Below are positions 27,084 through 36,601 of a DNA stretch of 64,000 nt, piece by piece. The translations under genes and the position numbers were made by a program. Below the pieces are notes generated by a model. The model searched no databases. It was not told where the DNA came from and was given only the letters and a program-made list of their open reading frames with translations. Source of the DNA: Natranaerobius trueperi (GTDB taxonomy: Bacteria > Bacillota > Natranaerobiia > Natranaerobiales > Natranaerobiaceae). The DNA is taken from assembly GCF_002216005.1 (NCBI RefSeq), contig NZ_NIQC01000002.1:1-64000 (forward strand). The letters run 5' to 3'. Within the stretch, counting starts at the first letter, position 1. Each line of letters begins with the position of its first letter.

Positions 27084-27425
27084 CTAAGTGACAAGCACCT
27101 GATAATCATCATCAATTACTTTAAGTTGAGGCTCTTCTTCTTTACAGAACTCTTTTGCTTCTGGACATCTATTATGGAATTTACACCCATTTGGTGGTTT
27201 TGCTACCTTTCAGTATTATACGATCTACCTTATGCTTTGGATCAGGGACAGGAATAGCTGATAAAAGTGCTCGTGTATAAGGATGTGATGGGTTTTCGAA
27301 TAATTTATGTTTATTTGCGACTTCAACTAAATTCCCAGATACATAACTCCAATCCTATCACTAATATGTTTAACAACACCTTGTGACATTGCAGTCATAT
27401 CTTCTTTTAACGTAGTTTAAGCCAT
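27084..27425 (-). pseudogene. dppF: dppF/oppF ATPase remnant with large internal deletion
   Basis: An ATG at 27425 follows GAGGAGG just after the dppD stop, but the ATP-binding core is gone. What remains is [13 protein letters not shown], then [22 protein letters not shown] and the C-terminal peptide-transporter tail [15 protein letters not shown], with a frame change near 27205. Walker A, signature and Walker B are deleted. The intact family powers di- or oligopeptide uptake. Confidence 0.82.
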
Positions 27426-28333
27426 CTATTCCACCTCCTCTTCTTTAGCATAGAGCCAGCAGCTACTTTTCTATCCTCACCTAGGTCTTGTAGAGATGGC
27501 ATCTTTTCTCTACAAATATCAGTCACTTGATCACAACATAGATTAAAAGAACATCCTTCAGGCATATTCATATTATTGTATATGGGTGCTTTGGATCATC
27601 AAAGATATCATATACACTTGCATGCTCAACCACTCGGCCAGCATACATTACAACCACTTCATCTGCCTTTTCTGCAACTATTCCTAAATCATGAGTTATT
27701 AGTATAATTCTAGTTTCATATCGTTCTTTTAGATCATTCATAAGTTCTAATATTTGTGCTTGTATTATAACATCTAAAGCTGTTGTTGATTCATCAGCAA
27801 TTAACAGCTTAGGATCACAGGATACCATTACAATCATTGCTCTTTGACGCATCTCACCACTTAATTGGTGAGGGTATTCATCAACTACTTGATTTGCACG
27901 GGGAATCCCAACAGTATCTAGCATTTTAATAGCTCGTTCTTTGGCTTCTTTATGGTTCATACCTTGATGTAGTAATAAATATTCCATTATCTGGTCGCCT
28001 ACAGTAAAAACAGGGGGTAATGAGGTTATAGGTTCTTGGAAAATCATGGAGATATTATTGCCTCTTATTCCTCTCATGTCACGTTCAGAATAATTCAATA
28101 TATTTTCATCGTAAAAGTAAATATTACCTTCTTCTATTCTTCCGGGTGGTTGTGGAATAAATCTCATTATTGACATACAGGTGATACTTTTACCACAACC
28201 TGATTCTCCTACGACTCCAACTGATTGCTTTTTATTAACAGAGAAATCAACACCATCAACTGCTTTCACACACCATCTTCTGTGTAAAATAAAAATAAGT
28301 CTTTAAATTTTCAATCTGCAGTAATTTTCCCAC
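27426..28333 (-). pseudogene. dppD: dppD/oppD ATPase, decayed
   Basis: A GTG at 28333 behind AAGGAGGTG begins LLQIENLKTYF; a frameshift near 28270 separates it from the long part with VGESGCGKSITCMS (Walker A). The signature SGEMRQRAMI and Walker B LLIADES differ from the usual SGGMRQR and LIADEP, and TSLPPVF replaces TSLNPVF. The Cys-rich tail (MPEGCSFNLCCDQVTDIC) follows only after a small deletion and frame change near 27570. So catalytic motifs are eroding and the gene is inactive. Confidence 0.85.
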
Positions 28334-28439
28334 TATTTACACCTCCTTGTACAATAGAGTTAGTTAGACATGCTATTGATAGTTAAGAAATCACTGATCT
28401 TTGACAACCACATAGGGATTTTGGCCTTAAGTAGCTAAT

Positions 28440-28540
28440 ATCTCTAATGAGGCAGGGGCTTCGATTACCTCCATGGGAAGTTAAGCTATCCCGCCGAGTA
28501 GAGTGGAGCCCCGCCCTCATAAGATTTCTCGAATGAGCAC
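28440..28540 (+). ncRNA. candidate bridge RNA region of the IS110-type element
   Basis: Upstream of the transposase, GAGGCAGGGGCTTC (28449-28462) pairs with GGAGCCCCGCCCTC (28505-28518), a strong GC-rich stem in AT-rich surroundings, enclosing a smaller internal fold. IS110 elements encode a guide RNA in this left non-coding end whose loops pair with target and donor DNA. Position and structure fit, but the loops were not matched to target sequence. Confidence 0.5.
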
Positions 28541-28621
28541 GCTGTGGATGCAGCTTGCTGTATGCCTCGAGTAACGAGCAATGTTGAGACTTGTGAGGTG
28601 TTGGGGACTGACCCTGTCAAT

Positions 28622-29859
28622 ACTTTGTGGAAAAAAGGTACCACTAGCAATGTTTTTGGCGGTATTGATATTGCAAAACATAAGCACGAAGTTTGCATCA
28701 TTGATGCTGAAGGAAATTCAGTTCTTAGTATTAATATTGATAATAGAAAAAAGGGTGTTGATAAACTTCTAAGTAACTTTGAGCGCCTAGGAATCACAAC
28801 TGACAACTGCAAATTTTGCCTTGAGGCCACAGGCCACTATTGGCTCTCTCTTTATTATCATTTAACAGAGTTGGGTAGTGAGGTTCATGTGATTAACCCT
28901 ATCCAGTCTCACGCTATTAGAAACTTATATATCAGAAAGACCAAAACAGATCTAAAAGATGCTTTTATCTTAGCTGGTTCGTTTTGGGAGGCTACCGCAG
29001 TCTGATCTTGCATCTGAAACTGTTATGAAGCTTCAAACTCTATCCAGACATCGTTTAAGATCTTGTTAGAAGTGTTGGCAATTTAAAAAACAAGGTGCTA
29101 GCTATTTTAGACAGAGTTTTCCCAGAGTACCCTGAATGTTTTTCTGGTGTGTTTATCAACAGTTCTAAAAAGCTCTTACAAGAATTTTCTTCCCCTGAAG
29201 AACTGGCTGATGTGGATCTTTCTGAGTTAACAGAGTTCTTAAAGAAACATTCAAGGGGAATGTTTGGCAGTTATAAAGCCCAGCAGGTTAAAGATCTAGC
29301 CAAGGGAACCTTTGGATAAATCTGGCTGCTGATGCTTATGCTTTAGAGCTTAGGCTACTTATGGAGCAAATTGAATTTGTTGAAGACCAGATAAACACTA
29401 TTGAAAAAGCCGTAGACCAGGTCATGGAAGAAATGCGTCCTACTGATGATACTGATTATCGCCATGTTTTAGAAACTGTGCCTGATATTGGCCCTACTTT
29501 TGCTGCTGCCAATTGGCGAAGTTGGTGATATAAACAGGTTTAAGAATGCCAAAGCCCTTGTAGCTTTTACTGGTATTGATGCTAGTGTATACGCTTCTGG
29601 AGAGTTTGAAGGTTCTAAAAACAAAATGTCCAAAAGAGGGTCACCTGTTTTAAGGCATAGTTTGTGGATGGCAGCTGTAGCGGCTAGGCGATTTAATCCT
29701 GAACTTAAAGAGTTCTATGAAAAAAAGAAACAAGAAGGTAAGCATTCTAATGTTGCAACTGGTGCTGTGGCCCGTAAATTAGTACATACGCTTTTCTCTC
29801 TGTGGAAAAACAATCGCCCTTATCAAACTGATTACAAATGGTCTCCAGATTATAAATAA
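28622..29859 (+). pseudogene. IS110-family DEDD transposase, multiple frameshifts
   Basis: Pieces in three frames together make one transposase: NVFGGIDIAKHKHEVC (first Asp), CLEATGHYW (Glu) and KTKTDLKDA (Asp) up to about 28980, LPQSDLASETVMKLQTLSRHR, then NLKNKVLAILDRVFPEYPE (29075-29319), and the C-terminal transposase_20 part with DIGPTFAAA, VAFTGIDASVYASG and SKRGSPVLRHSLW. Frame changes occur near 28980, 29060, 29320 and 29500. It cannot make an active recombinase as written. Confidence 0.88.
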
Positions 29860-29932
29860 CTAAAATCCTTATGTGGTTGTCAAAGAACACAGTGATCTTT
29901 GAAAAATTTATACTTGACTATTCATACCACAT

Positions 29933-30197
29933 CTACTCTTTTAACCTGGGATCTAACGCATCTCTTAATCCGTCACCTATAAGGTTCAAGCTTATAACAG
30001 CTAATGAAATGCAAATACCAGACGGAATCCATAACCACCATCTATTTTATTACATACATATCTTGCGCTGCTTTAATCATATTACCCCAAGTTGGAATGG
30101 GAAGTTCAACCCCCATTCCCAAATAACTTAATGATGCTTCGATTATAATAGCTTGAGCTATACCAAGAGTACCTGCACTATAACTGGAGCCATTGTA
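29933..30197 (-). pseudogene. dppC: dppC/oppC permease C-terminal remnant
   Basis: The end of a peptide ABC permease is readable: GIAQAIIIEASLSYLGMGV and PIPTWGNMIKAAQDM, a short damaged stretch, then WWLWIPSGICISLAVISLN and GDGLRDALDPRLKE. These are the EAA-loop partner and terminal signatures of DppC/OppC. The upstream part is missing and the fragment is fused to the truncated group II intron at about 30198. Orientation matches the dppD and dppF remnants, so they were one operon. Confidence 0.85.
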
Positions 30198-30569
30198 TTA
30201 GGTAAGGGATTTGACGGGCATCTTGTCAACACCATGGCTACCCTTATTCTTTTCTACCCTCTTTAGAGCTTCGTTTAGATTCTGCCGTAACATGCAAATT
30301 CTCCCCGGGTAAGGGCATAAACTTTCTTTCCATATCGCCGCCTCATTTACTCGGTAACACCTTCGGTAGTAAGGACTTTGTCTTGATGTGCAGACTAATC
30401 CAGTATTGCCTAGCCTTGTATGAGATTCGTATCCCTCGGGGCGGAAATTTGCCGCTGACTTCCTTCAGATGATAGAGTCACCTCCACCACCCTTGTCTTG
30501 AGCTACAGCTACTACTACCTTCGCTGTTCGGGACTTTCACCCTATAGCTTATATCCATGCCGAGCACAC
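30198..30569 (-). mobile_element. 5' fragment of a group II intron (class C-like) with the start of its reverse transcriptase
   Basis: On the minus strand the fragment begins with GTGTG at 30569, the group II 5' consensus GUGYG, followed by AGGGTGAAAGTCCCGAAC, typical of bacterial intron domain I. At 30293 an ATG opens MLRQNLNEALKRVEKNKGSH-GVDKM, the N-terminus of an LtrA-type reverse transcriptase; it stops at 30198 where the dppC remnant starts, so the rest of the intron is lost. The 5' end sits directly after the grdD terminator and T-run, which is the preferred target of class C introns. Confidence 0.85.
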
Positions 30570-30574
30570 AAAAA

Positions 30575-30609
30575 AATAGACTCCCTGGTAGTCATCCAGG
30601 AAGTCTATT
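30575..30609 (-). terminator. terminator of the glycine reductase operon
   Basis: AATAGACTTCCTGGATGAC-type stem (30575-30609) with near-perfect arms, followed on the minus strand by seven T. It lies six bases after the grdD stop and immediately before the intron 5' end. Confidence 0.9.
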
Positions 30610-30614
30610 ATGGA

Positions 30615-31778
30615 TTAAGCTAAATAGCCTTCATCAGTCACAATCTTTTTAGCGTCTTCAAAATCTTCTTTGGCAACCATCACAACTGGACCAGCACATC
30701 CCATTCCTGATTCAGCATAAATTTCTTTTTTCCATAATACTTTACATGCATCTTCTAACTCCATAATATCAATTCCTGATATTTCTTCAGTAACAGGTTT
30801 TTTAGGTGGTGGTGTAACTTCCTCTTCTTCTGAAGAACTAGTATCTTTTTTCAATGAAGTTAGAAGCTCAGATAATCCTGCTTTTTCGGCTTTTTTCAAT
30901 TCATCTTGACATATTTCTATCAAATTACCTTCTCTAGATTCTGCAGCGAATTTCATAGCTCCAGCAATTACAGGAGCACCTGAAGCTCTTGATACAATAT
31001 TAATAACTTGATCTTGATTTTCTCCCACTCCTGGTCCATAACCATATCCTAAAGATTCATAACTTCCACCAGTTGTAAATGCAGAGAACATCTTCATCAA
31101 GATATTACCAGTTAATGTGTCAGTAACCATTATATCAGGTGTACCTGTTAGAACATCATTTCCTCTCATTATAACTCCGCCGTCTGAACGACCAGACTGT
31201 GCAAAGTTTATCTCATATCCATTATCTTTGAGATTATTTAATGCTTTTTCTACCTGTTTAGCTCCATCTACATTTAAGATACCTAGTTTAGGTTTTTCAA
31301 TGCCTAAACTTTTAGCTGCACTAATACCATATATAGCATTCTTAACCATAGCTTCTACTCTATGCATACCTGATGAGCCTGTTGTAGTAGCAATCAGCAT
31401 CTCTTTCCCTGTAGAAGGAGTGATCACTCTACCTACTGTAGAGACTCCAATAGGAAAGTTATAATGCATTGTAACTGCAGCATGAGCTTCACCTGATTTT
31501 AGAAGTTTTTCCATTTGTTCATGAGCAGTTTTCTCACTGGTAGTCTCTAAAGCATAGGGCAATTCAGTCTCAACTTTTTCCCCAATAAGTAAAACATCTG
31601 TATTCTTGTTTTGTTGTTTAAAAATTTCAGCACCTCGTACTACTTCTTCTGGGCCGTGTTCACTTCCAAGTGTAGTTACACAAACAACTGTTTTAGATCC
31701 ATATTCACCTGACTCTAAAGCATCAGCCAGTTCATTGAAAATTTTCGACAATTGACCTTCTGCTGTTTTATTAACCAA
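30615..31778 (-). CDS. grdD: glycine reductase complex C, alpha subunit (GrdD)
   Basis: The 387-residue protein has the phosphotransacetylase-like fold segments TDTLTGNILMKMFSAF and GYGPGVGENQDQV seen in GrdD. Together with GrdC it takes the acetyl group from carboxymethylated GrdA and releases acetyl phosphate, from which acetate kinase makes ATP. A Ser/Glu/Pro-rich linker (about 310-330) precedes a C-terminal domain ending CAGPVVMVAKEDFEDAKKI. Last gene of the operon, 14 bases after grdC. Confidence 0.93.
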   Translation of the reverse strand: MVNKTAEGQLSKIFNELADALESGEYGSKTVVCVTTLGSEHGPEEVVRGAEIFKQQNKNTDVLLIGEKVETELPYALETTSEKTAHEQMEKLLKSGEAHAAVTMHYNFPIGVSTVGRVITPSTGKEMLIATTTGSSGMHRVEAMVKNAIYGISAAKSLGIEKPKLGILNVDGAKQVEKALNNLKDNGYEINFAQSGRSDGGVIMRGNDVLTGTPDIMVTDTLTGNILMKMFSAFTTGGSYESLGYGYGPGVGENQDQVINIVSRASGAPVIAGAMKFAAESREGNLIEICQDELKKAEKAGLSELLTSLKKDTSSSEEEEVTPPPKKPVTEEISGIDIMELEDACKVLWKKEIYAESGMGCAGPVVMVAKEDFEDAKKIVTDEGYLA

Positions 31779-31792
31779 TTTTGCCCCACCCC

Positions 31793-33340
31793 CTATGATT
31801 TGTCTTCTTCATGGGCTAGAGAGTCTGCTAAATCTCTTAAAGAACTAGCTACAATACGCTTGATTTCATCTTCCGAAGCACCATCTTGTTCGCTAGTTGT
31901 TCCCTTATTAGGTTCCATTACAAAAGAAATACCATCAAAAAGATTAGTTAAGCGTCCTAAAAACAGACTTCCTTTACCAATAATCATTGCTTTTGAAATG
32001 TCACCATTCATAAGCATTCTTCTAGCATGACCAACAAAAGGAACTCCTGAAGGTATATGACCTTGTGTAGGTGCAAAACCTGGCATTCCATGTTTAGCTC
32101 CAAAAGTAGCTAATTCTTTCTTTTCAAGTTGTCCTTTTTTAACTCCAAGAGCACCAATCATTTTATAATTTGAAGCAGGTACATCTCCACCACCTGCTGG
32201 TTGAGTTAATTCTGGGTTCTGCATTTCAACAGAATATTTATCAATATCAGTTATAGATAATCCTAACTTTTCTAATGGTTCAGTAGTTACAGCTGAGATA
32301 ACTGATTGAGGAGCAGATCCTGTACCAACATTATGTTTACCTATTGCATCAGTAACAATTACAGGATTTTTACCATCATTTTTCTGAACTAATATAGTAA
32401 GTCCTGCTATACAATCTTCAAGAATTGGCATGTCTTTATTCATATGCTCTTTAGAATTCATTCCTAGCTTAGCAACTGCCCCACCTGCAACTATAGCAAC
32501 TTTTTCATAAATACCTGCTTCAACTAAAGCAGCAGCATTTACCATTGCATGCGCAGGTGCAGCACAAAAGCTTCTAATATCTGCACCAGTAGCATTAGTA
32601 CATCCAGCTACTTCAGCAATAGCTTTAGCAAAGTTACCTCCTCCACGTTGGTTAACATCACCACAAGCTTCTTCACTTACTTCCATTACATAATCAATCT
32701 CTGAAAGATTTACATCTTGTTGTTTACCTAAATGAAGTAATGATAATACACCTGATGCCTTTGCCATTAAGTTTTCTAACATAACGTGAGCATTCAAGTT
32801 AGGATCAGTTTCATGAGCTGATTTAACGCAACCAACTAAATTAGATTCAAAATAAAGAGGTTCTGCTGTACCTTCTTCTACAGCTTTTTTTATAGTTTCC
32901 TGATCTTTTCCTGATAATTTTTCTACTAATTCATCAGTCATCACAGTATTTTTTGCTAACTTTTCTTTAACATTTGACACGAAATTTTCCTCTAACATGA
33001 CTAGGTCAAAAGCATCAGAAATTTGAATTAATCCTAAAAACTCATCTTCAGGCATTATTTCTCCCCAGTCACTAAACCTTTCTCCGCCATCAACTAAATT
33101 CTCATACCAAGGTTTTTCAGTTTCTTGAAGTGTATCTGGAGAAATATTGCCTATATAAGCTTGGTTAGGAGGATATTTTACTGCTTCTTCAAAGCTTCTG
33201 CTTTTATTTTCAGCTTTTTTGATATAATCACTTTCTCCATTCTTTTTTCTTTCTGCTGCTAGGGTTGAACCATGATAACGCATGGCAGCAGGGGTATGAG
33301 CTAGAACATAGCTTGTGTTTCCAATCACTGAATAAGTCAT
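31793..33340 (-). CDS. grdC: glycine reductase complex C, beta subunit (GrdC)
   Basis: About 515 residues with a beta-ketoacyl synthase III-like fold. CTNATGADIRSFCAAPAHA marks the region of the active cysteine that carries the acetyl group from GrdA. Other family segments are YVLAHTPAAMRYHGST at the start and MPGFAPTQGHIPSGVP. The ATG at 33340 follows GGAGGTG with normal spacing; the earlier in-frame ATG overlaps that site and is rejected. A hairpin separates it from grdB upstream. Confidence 0.93.
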   Translation of the reverse strand: MTYSVIGNTSYVLAHTPAAMRYHGSTLAAERKKNGESDYIKKAENKSRSFEEAVKYPPNQAYIGNISPDTLQETEKPWYENLVDGGERFSDWGEIMPEDEFLGLIQISDAFDLVMLEENFVSNVKEKLAKNTVMTDELVEKLSGKDQETIKKAVEEGTAEPLYFESNLVGCVKSAHETDPNLNAHVMLENLMAKASGVLSLLHLGKQQDVNLSEIDYVMEVSEEACGDVNQRGGGNFAKAIAEVAGCTNATGADIRSFCAAPAHAMVNAAALVEAGIYEKVAIVAGGAVAKLGMNSKEHMNKDMPILEDCIAGLTILVQKNDGKNPVIVTDAIGKHNVGTGSAPQSVISAVTTEPLEKLGLSITDIDKYSVEMQNPELTQPAGGGDVPASNYKMIGALGVKKGQLEKKELATFGAKHGMPGFAPTQGHIPSGVPFVGHARRMLMNGDISKAMIIGKGSLFLGRLTNLFDGISFVMEPNKGTTSEQDGASEDEIKRIVASSLRDLADSLAHEEDKS

Positions 33341-33387
33341 ATACGTCACCTCCAAAATTTAACTACTTAATTTATTATTGTAAAGAA

Positions 33388-33418
33388 AGGGGATAAGTTC
33401 TGTTATTAACTTATCCCC
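33388..33418 (-). terminator. internal hairpin between grdB and grdC, possible attenuator
   Basis: GGGGATAAGTT (33389-33399) pairs perfectly with AACTTATCCCC (33408-33418) around eight bases. On the minus strand the stem is followed by TTTCTTTA, a weak T-tract, so it may stop part of the transcripts or protect the upstream message. Confidence 0.7.
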
Positions 33419-33453
33419 TACTTTTAGGAGTCACATTAAACTAAACTTGTAAC

Positions 33454-34761
33454 TTATCCTTCAAAAACCATTTGCCCCTCAACTTCTGTTTGTAAAGCAT
33501 TTAAGCCATTTTCAACAATTTCTTTTCTGATAGCATACTCATCATCACTACTTAGTTTTGGATTACCTAATGGATATGGTATTGCTACAGCAGGAACAAT
33601 TCTATTAGCTCCAACCGTTTTGGAAATTGGAACAATAGTAGCTAAGTGAACTACTGGTAATCCAGCGCGTTCAATTTCTTTAACCATCGTTGCTCCGCAA
33701 CGAGTACAAGTACCTCAGGTAGATGTTAGAATTACTGCGTCTACTCCATCTTCTTTTAGTTCCTTCGCAATTTCAGTAGCATATTTCTTTGCATTTGCTA
33801 CTGCAGTACCATTACCTACTGTTGAATAATAGTATCTGTGTAGTTCTTTAATAGTTCCATTTGATTCTAATTCTCTTAGTGCATCAACTGGAAGCACACG
33901 ATTTGGATTTTCATTTGCATAGGTTGGATCATAGCCACCATGAGCTGTTTCTTCTGTTTCAGCTGTTAGTTCTTTAACTCCATCGATATCATATTTACCA
34001 TATTTTGATGCGCTAGAAGATTCGATCTTGTCTGGGTTACCTTTAGGTACTATCCCCCCAGAAGTCACTAAAGCAATCTTACTATTTTTCATATCTTTAA
34101 CTGCTGGTTGAGGATCAACATTGTCGAAGTTCGGCATAGGATACTCAGTCTCATATTCTTCATCTTCTAATTTTTTAACTAAAATATCAACTGCTCTTTT
34201 AGATCCTCTTTCTTCATGAAATACATTTTTTCTAATTCCTCTTGGAATATAACCTTCTACTTTTGGAGTTCCAATCTCTTCGCCCTCCAAAAGTTTTTTC
34301 GTGATATTTGCCATAGTAGGTACAGCTTTTCTCATACCTGCTGCAGAGTCACGAGTTTCTACAATATAAGCATACTGCTTAAACATATCAACACCAGGGT
34401 TCTCAGGATACATTCCTGACACAACTGGTAATTCGTATTCATTAGCAACTAGTTCCGCTACTCCACCAGCTGCAGCTCCGTATCTTCCTGCATTAAAAGC
34501 AGGACCCGTTACCACTACATCTGGTTGATACTTTTCAATTGCTTCACGTACTTCTTTTCTGGCCTCTTCTGTATGTTCAGAATAATATCCATCACCACAG
34601 ATAATGGTAGCAACAATTTCACCTGTATCGCCAAGAGCCCCATTTAAGGCCAACCCAGGACCTACAGGTCCTTCTTGTACCATGGGCGCAATATCAGCTT
34701 TCTCTTCGCCACCAATTTGACCAAAAAATTGGTTAATGTAATGCAGAACTCTTTTTGTCAT
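33454..34761 (-). CDS. grdB: glycine reductase complex B, selenoprotein GrdB (UGA = Sec349)
   Basis: Reading through the TGA at 33717..33715 joins the two halves into 435 residues. The context LTST-U-GTCTRCGATMVKE is the GrdB active site, UxxCxxC. GrdB is the substrate-specific selenoprotein: glycine bound to the GrdE pyruvoyl group is attacked by the selenol and handed to GrdA. The start follows a run of G and the length is normal. A stop at the TGA would remove the catalytic end, so ordinary gene callers split this gene. Confidence 0.97.
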
Positions 34762-34788
34762 TGGTTTCCCCCCTTTTTCTACAGGAGA

Positions 34789-35256
34789 TTATAAAAATTT
34801 ACAATACTCTTCACGGATTTCTTTCACTTCGTTGATAATTTCATCAACTTCTAAAACCATTTCCATCATTTCTACCTGTTCTTCATAAACAGAAGAATCA
34901 ACATGTTCTTTCACTTCTGGCTCAACAATATGATATGCTTTGAGTCCTAACTGGACTCCAGCCAATGGACCTGCAAAAGTAGGGTCTCCGTTAGTAACAG
35001 TTTCGATAGCTAGCCCAGAACCTTCAGCGTCAGCTCCGCCAACGATAACTATTAGATTCTCAGCTCCATGCTCATCAGCTAACTCTTTAACCCTCTTTTG
35101 ATTCTCTAGGTCCATTGCCCCTGCAGATGTTCAGACAAAACATTCGGTTGTACTATAAACGATTTCAGCACCAGTAGTTTTGATGCACTCTTCAATTGCT
35201 GGGCCTGGAATACCATCACGGTCACCAACAATAACTACTTTTTTACCTTCAAACAT
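34789..35256 (-). CDS. grdA: glycine reductase selenoprotein A (UGA = Sec42)
   Basis: From the ATG at 35256 (GGAGGTG site upstream) to 34789 there are 155 residues with an in-frame TGA at 35133..35131. The context [18 protein letters not shown] is the invariant GrdA centre, C-x-x-U. GrdA receives the carboxymethyl group from GrdB as a selenoether and passes it to GrdC; thioredoxin re-reduces the mixed selenide-sulfide. It is shared by glycine, sarcosine and betaine reductases. Confidence 0.98.
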
Positions 35257-35296
35257 TGGTTAGCACCTCCATTTTAAGATTTTTTATCTACAAACT

Positions 35297-36598
35297 TTAA
35301 GATTCAATAGCTCCCATTTTGTTAAACCCAAGTTCATTAGTAGCTCCTATGATAGCTTGTAGTTCAACTTCAATGCCTTGGTCTTTTTTGAGACTTCCTT
35401 CAAAACCTCCAGCTATTAAATCAACCTTCTCTACATTCCCAATCACTTTGTCTAGTTGTGGTAAAACTACCGTTTCGTTTGCATTCCCACCGGTTACCAC
35501 AGCATCAGCTTTTGGATCAGCATCTGCAAGTGATTGAGAAGATCCATCTCTTCCTGCATACTCGTCAGTAACTAGTACGGTTTTGATACCTTTTTCTTCA
35601 ATTTTCTTGCAGTTCATAATTAAGTCTGTATCAGGGTTTCCAAAACCTTCTTCTGATATAACCACACCGTCAAGACCTAAATTTTCTGCTAAAGATGCTA
35701 CATAATCTGAAGATCTTTGTTTATCTGCTAAAGTTACGTTCTCATTGGTGATAATAACACCCATGAAATTAATATCTTTACCATGTCTTTCATAAAGATC
35801 CTCAATAATTGGGTTATTTAGATGATGATAAGTTGTATTTTTATCACACGCTGATACACAGTTTCCGCTAATTATAGCTCCATCCATTACTTCAGTTGGA
35901 TAGAGTAAAGTAGGAAGTGAGTTTTTAATGTCCACTCCATAAACATATGTGTCATGAAGTAGTCCTTGACTCTGTAGCATATATACATAACCGACTTTTG
36001 GTAGCTCAGGGTATGTTTCTGCTTGCTTAAATAGCGGTTTAGTTTCAAAGGTGTTATTCTCATTAGCTTCTTTTTCAGCAGTAGCTTCTGCTAGATAAGT
36101 TGCTGCCTTAAGTCCTATTAAACGCAACATTTCTTCATGTTGATGCTGTGGTAGATCATCAATAGGTGTTGCATCTACAACGACATTGTACTTCTTAGAA
36201 AATGGAGTGTAGTCTGCTCCTGTACCTTTCATGTCAATAATACCTTCTTGGAATCCAACAATATCACCAGTTGTAACGACACAAGCTCCGTCTAAAACAA
36301 GTGTCTTTCCTGAACCAACCTTGTCAACCTTTCCCATAAAACCAGGGAAGATATCTCCATTTCCTTCTACTTTAACTCGTGGTTCGATTACATCCTTAAC
36401 TGGAATGATCCTTACAGATTCTCCAGGCTTTGCTAGGTGGATATCTAATTCCTTAATCCTTTGATCGAAATCCATCAAAATTTGTTTTAGTTCCTCTTTA
36501 TTCACCTGTAAAATGCCACCGTCAAGAACATCTGTCTTTTCACCAAAACAAACGTCTTGAATTTTAATTCTGGAAAGTTCAAGCTTCACACTATTCAC
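35297..36598 (-). CDS. grdE: glycine reductase complex B, proprotein GrdE
   Basis: The 433-residue proprotein is cut between Asn246 and Cys247 in the sequence GNCVSACD, and the new N-terminal cysteine becomes a pyruvoyl group that binds glycine as a Schiff base. Both halves stay in complex B with GrdB. Length and the segments KVGYVYMLQSQGLLHDTYVYG and SDYVASLAENLGLDGVVISEEGFGN (quoted in overlap as YVYMLQSQGLLHDT and DGVVISEEGFGN) fit glycine-specific GrdE. It starts four bases after the trxA stop. Confidence 0.96.
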   Translation of the reverse strand: MNSVKLELSRIKIQDVCFGEKTDVLDGGILQVNKEELKQILMDFDQRIKELDIHLAKPGESVRIIPVKDVIEPRVKVEGNGDIFPGFMGKVDKVGSGKTLVLDGACVVTTGDIVGFQEGIIDMKGTGADYTPFSKKYNVVVDATPIDDLPQHQHEEMLRLIGLKAATYLAEATAEKEANENNTFETKPLFKQAETYPELPKVGYVYMLQSQGLLHDTYVYGVDIKNSLPTLLYPTEVMDGAIISGNCVSACDKNTTYHHLNNPIIEDLYERHGKDINFMGVIITNENVTLADKQRSSDYVASLAENLGLDGVVISEEGFGNPDTDLIMNCKKIEEKGIKTVLVTDEYAGRDGSSQSLADADPKADAVVTGGNANETVVLPQLDKVIGNVEKVDLIAGGFEGSLKKDQGIEVELQAIIGATNELGFNKMGAIES

Positions 36599-36601
36599 CT
36601 C

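Larger units (their letters stand above)
28395..29902 (+). mobile_element. degenerate IS110-family element
   Basis: The element sits between the dppD and dppC remnants. A 23-base imperfect inverted repeat marks its ends (28400-28422, TTTGACAACCACATAGGG, and 29862-29884, whose complement reads TTTGACAACCACATAAGG). The 10-base word TGATCTTTGA lies at 28395-28404 and again in direct orientation at 29893-29902, as if duplicated or used as core. A structured non-coding left end of about 200 bases precedes the transposase. Inverted repeats are typical of the IS1111 branch, a left-end non-coding RNA of the IS110 branch; the exact branch is unclear. Confidence 0.8.

Noticed and set aside
28486-28830. 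Minus-strand reading frame of 114 codons across the IS110 left end
   Set aside because: It overlaps the structured non-coding end and the transposase on the other strand; no family features.
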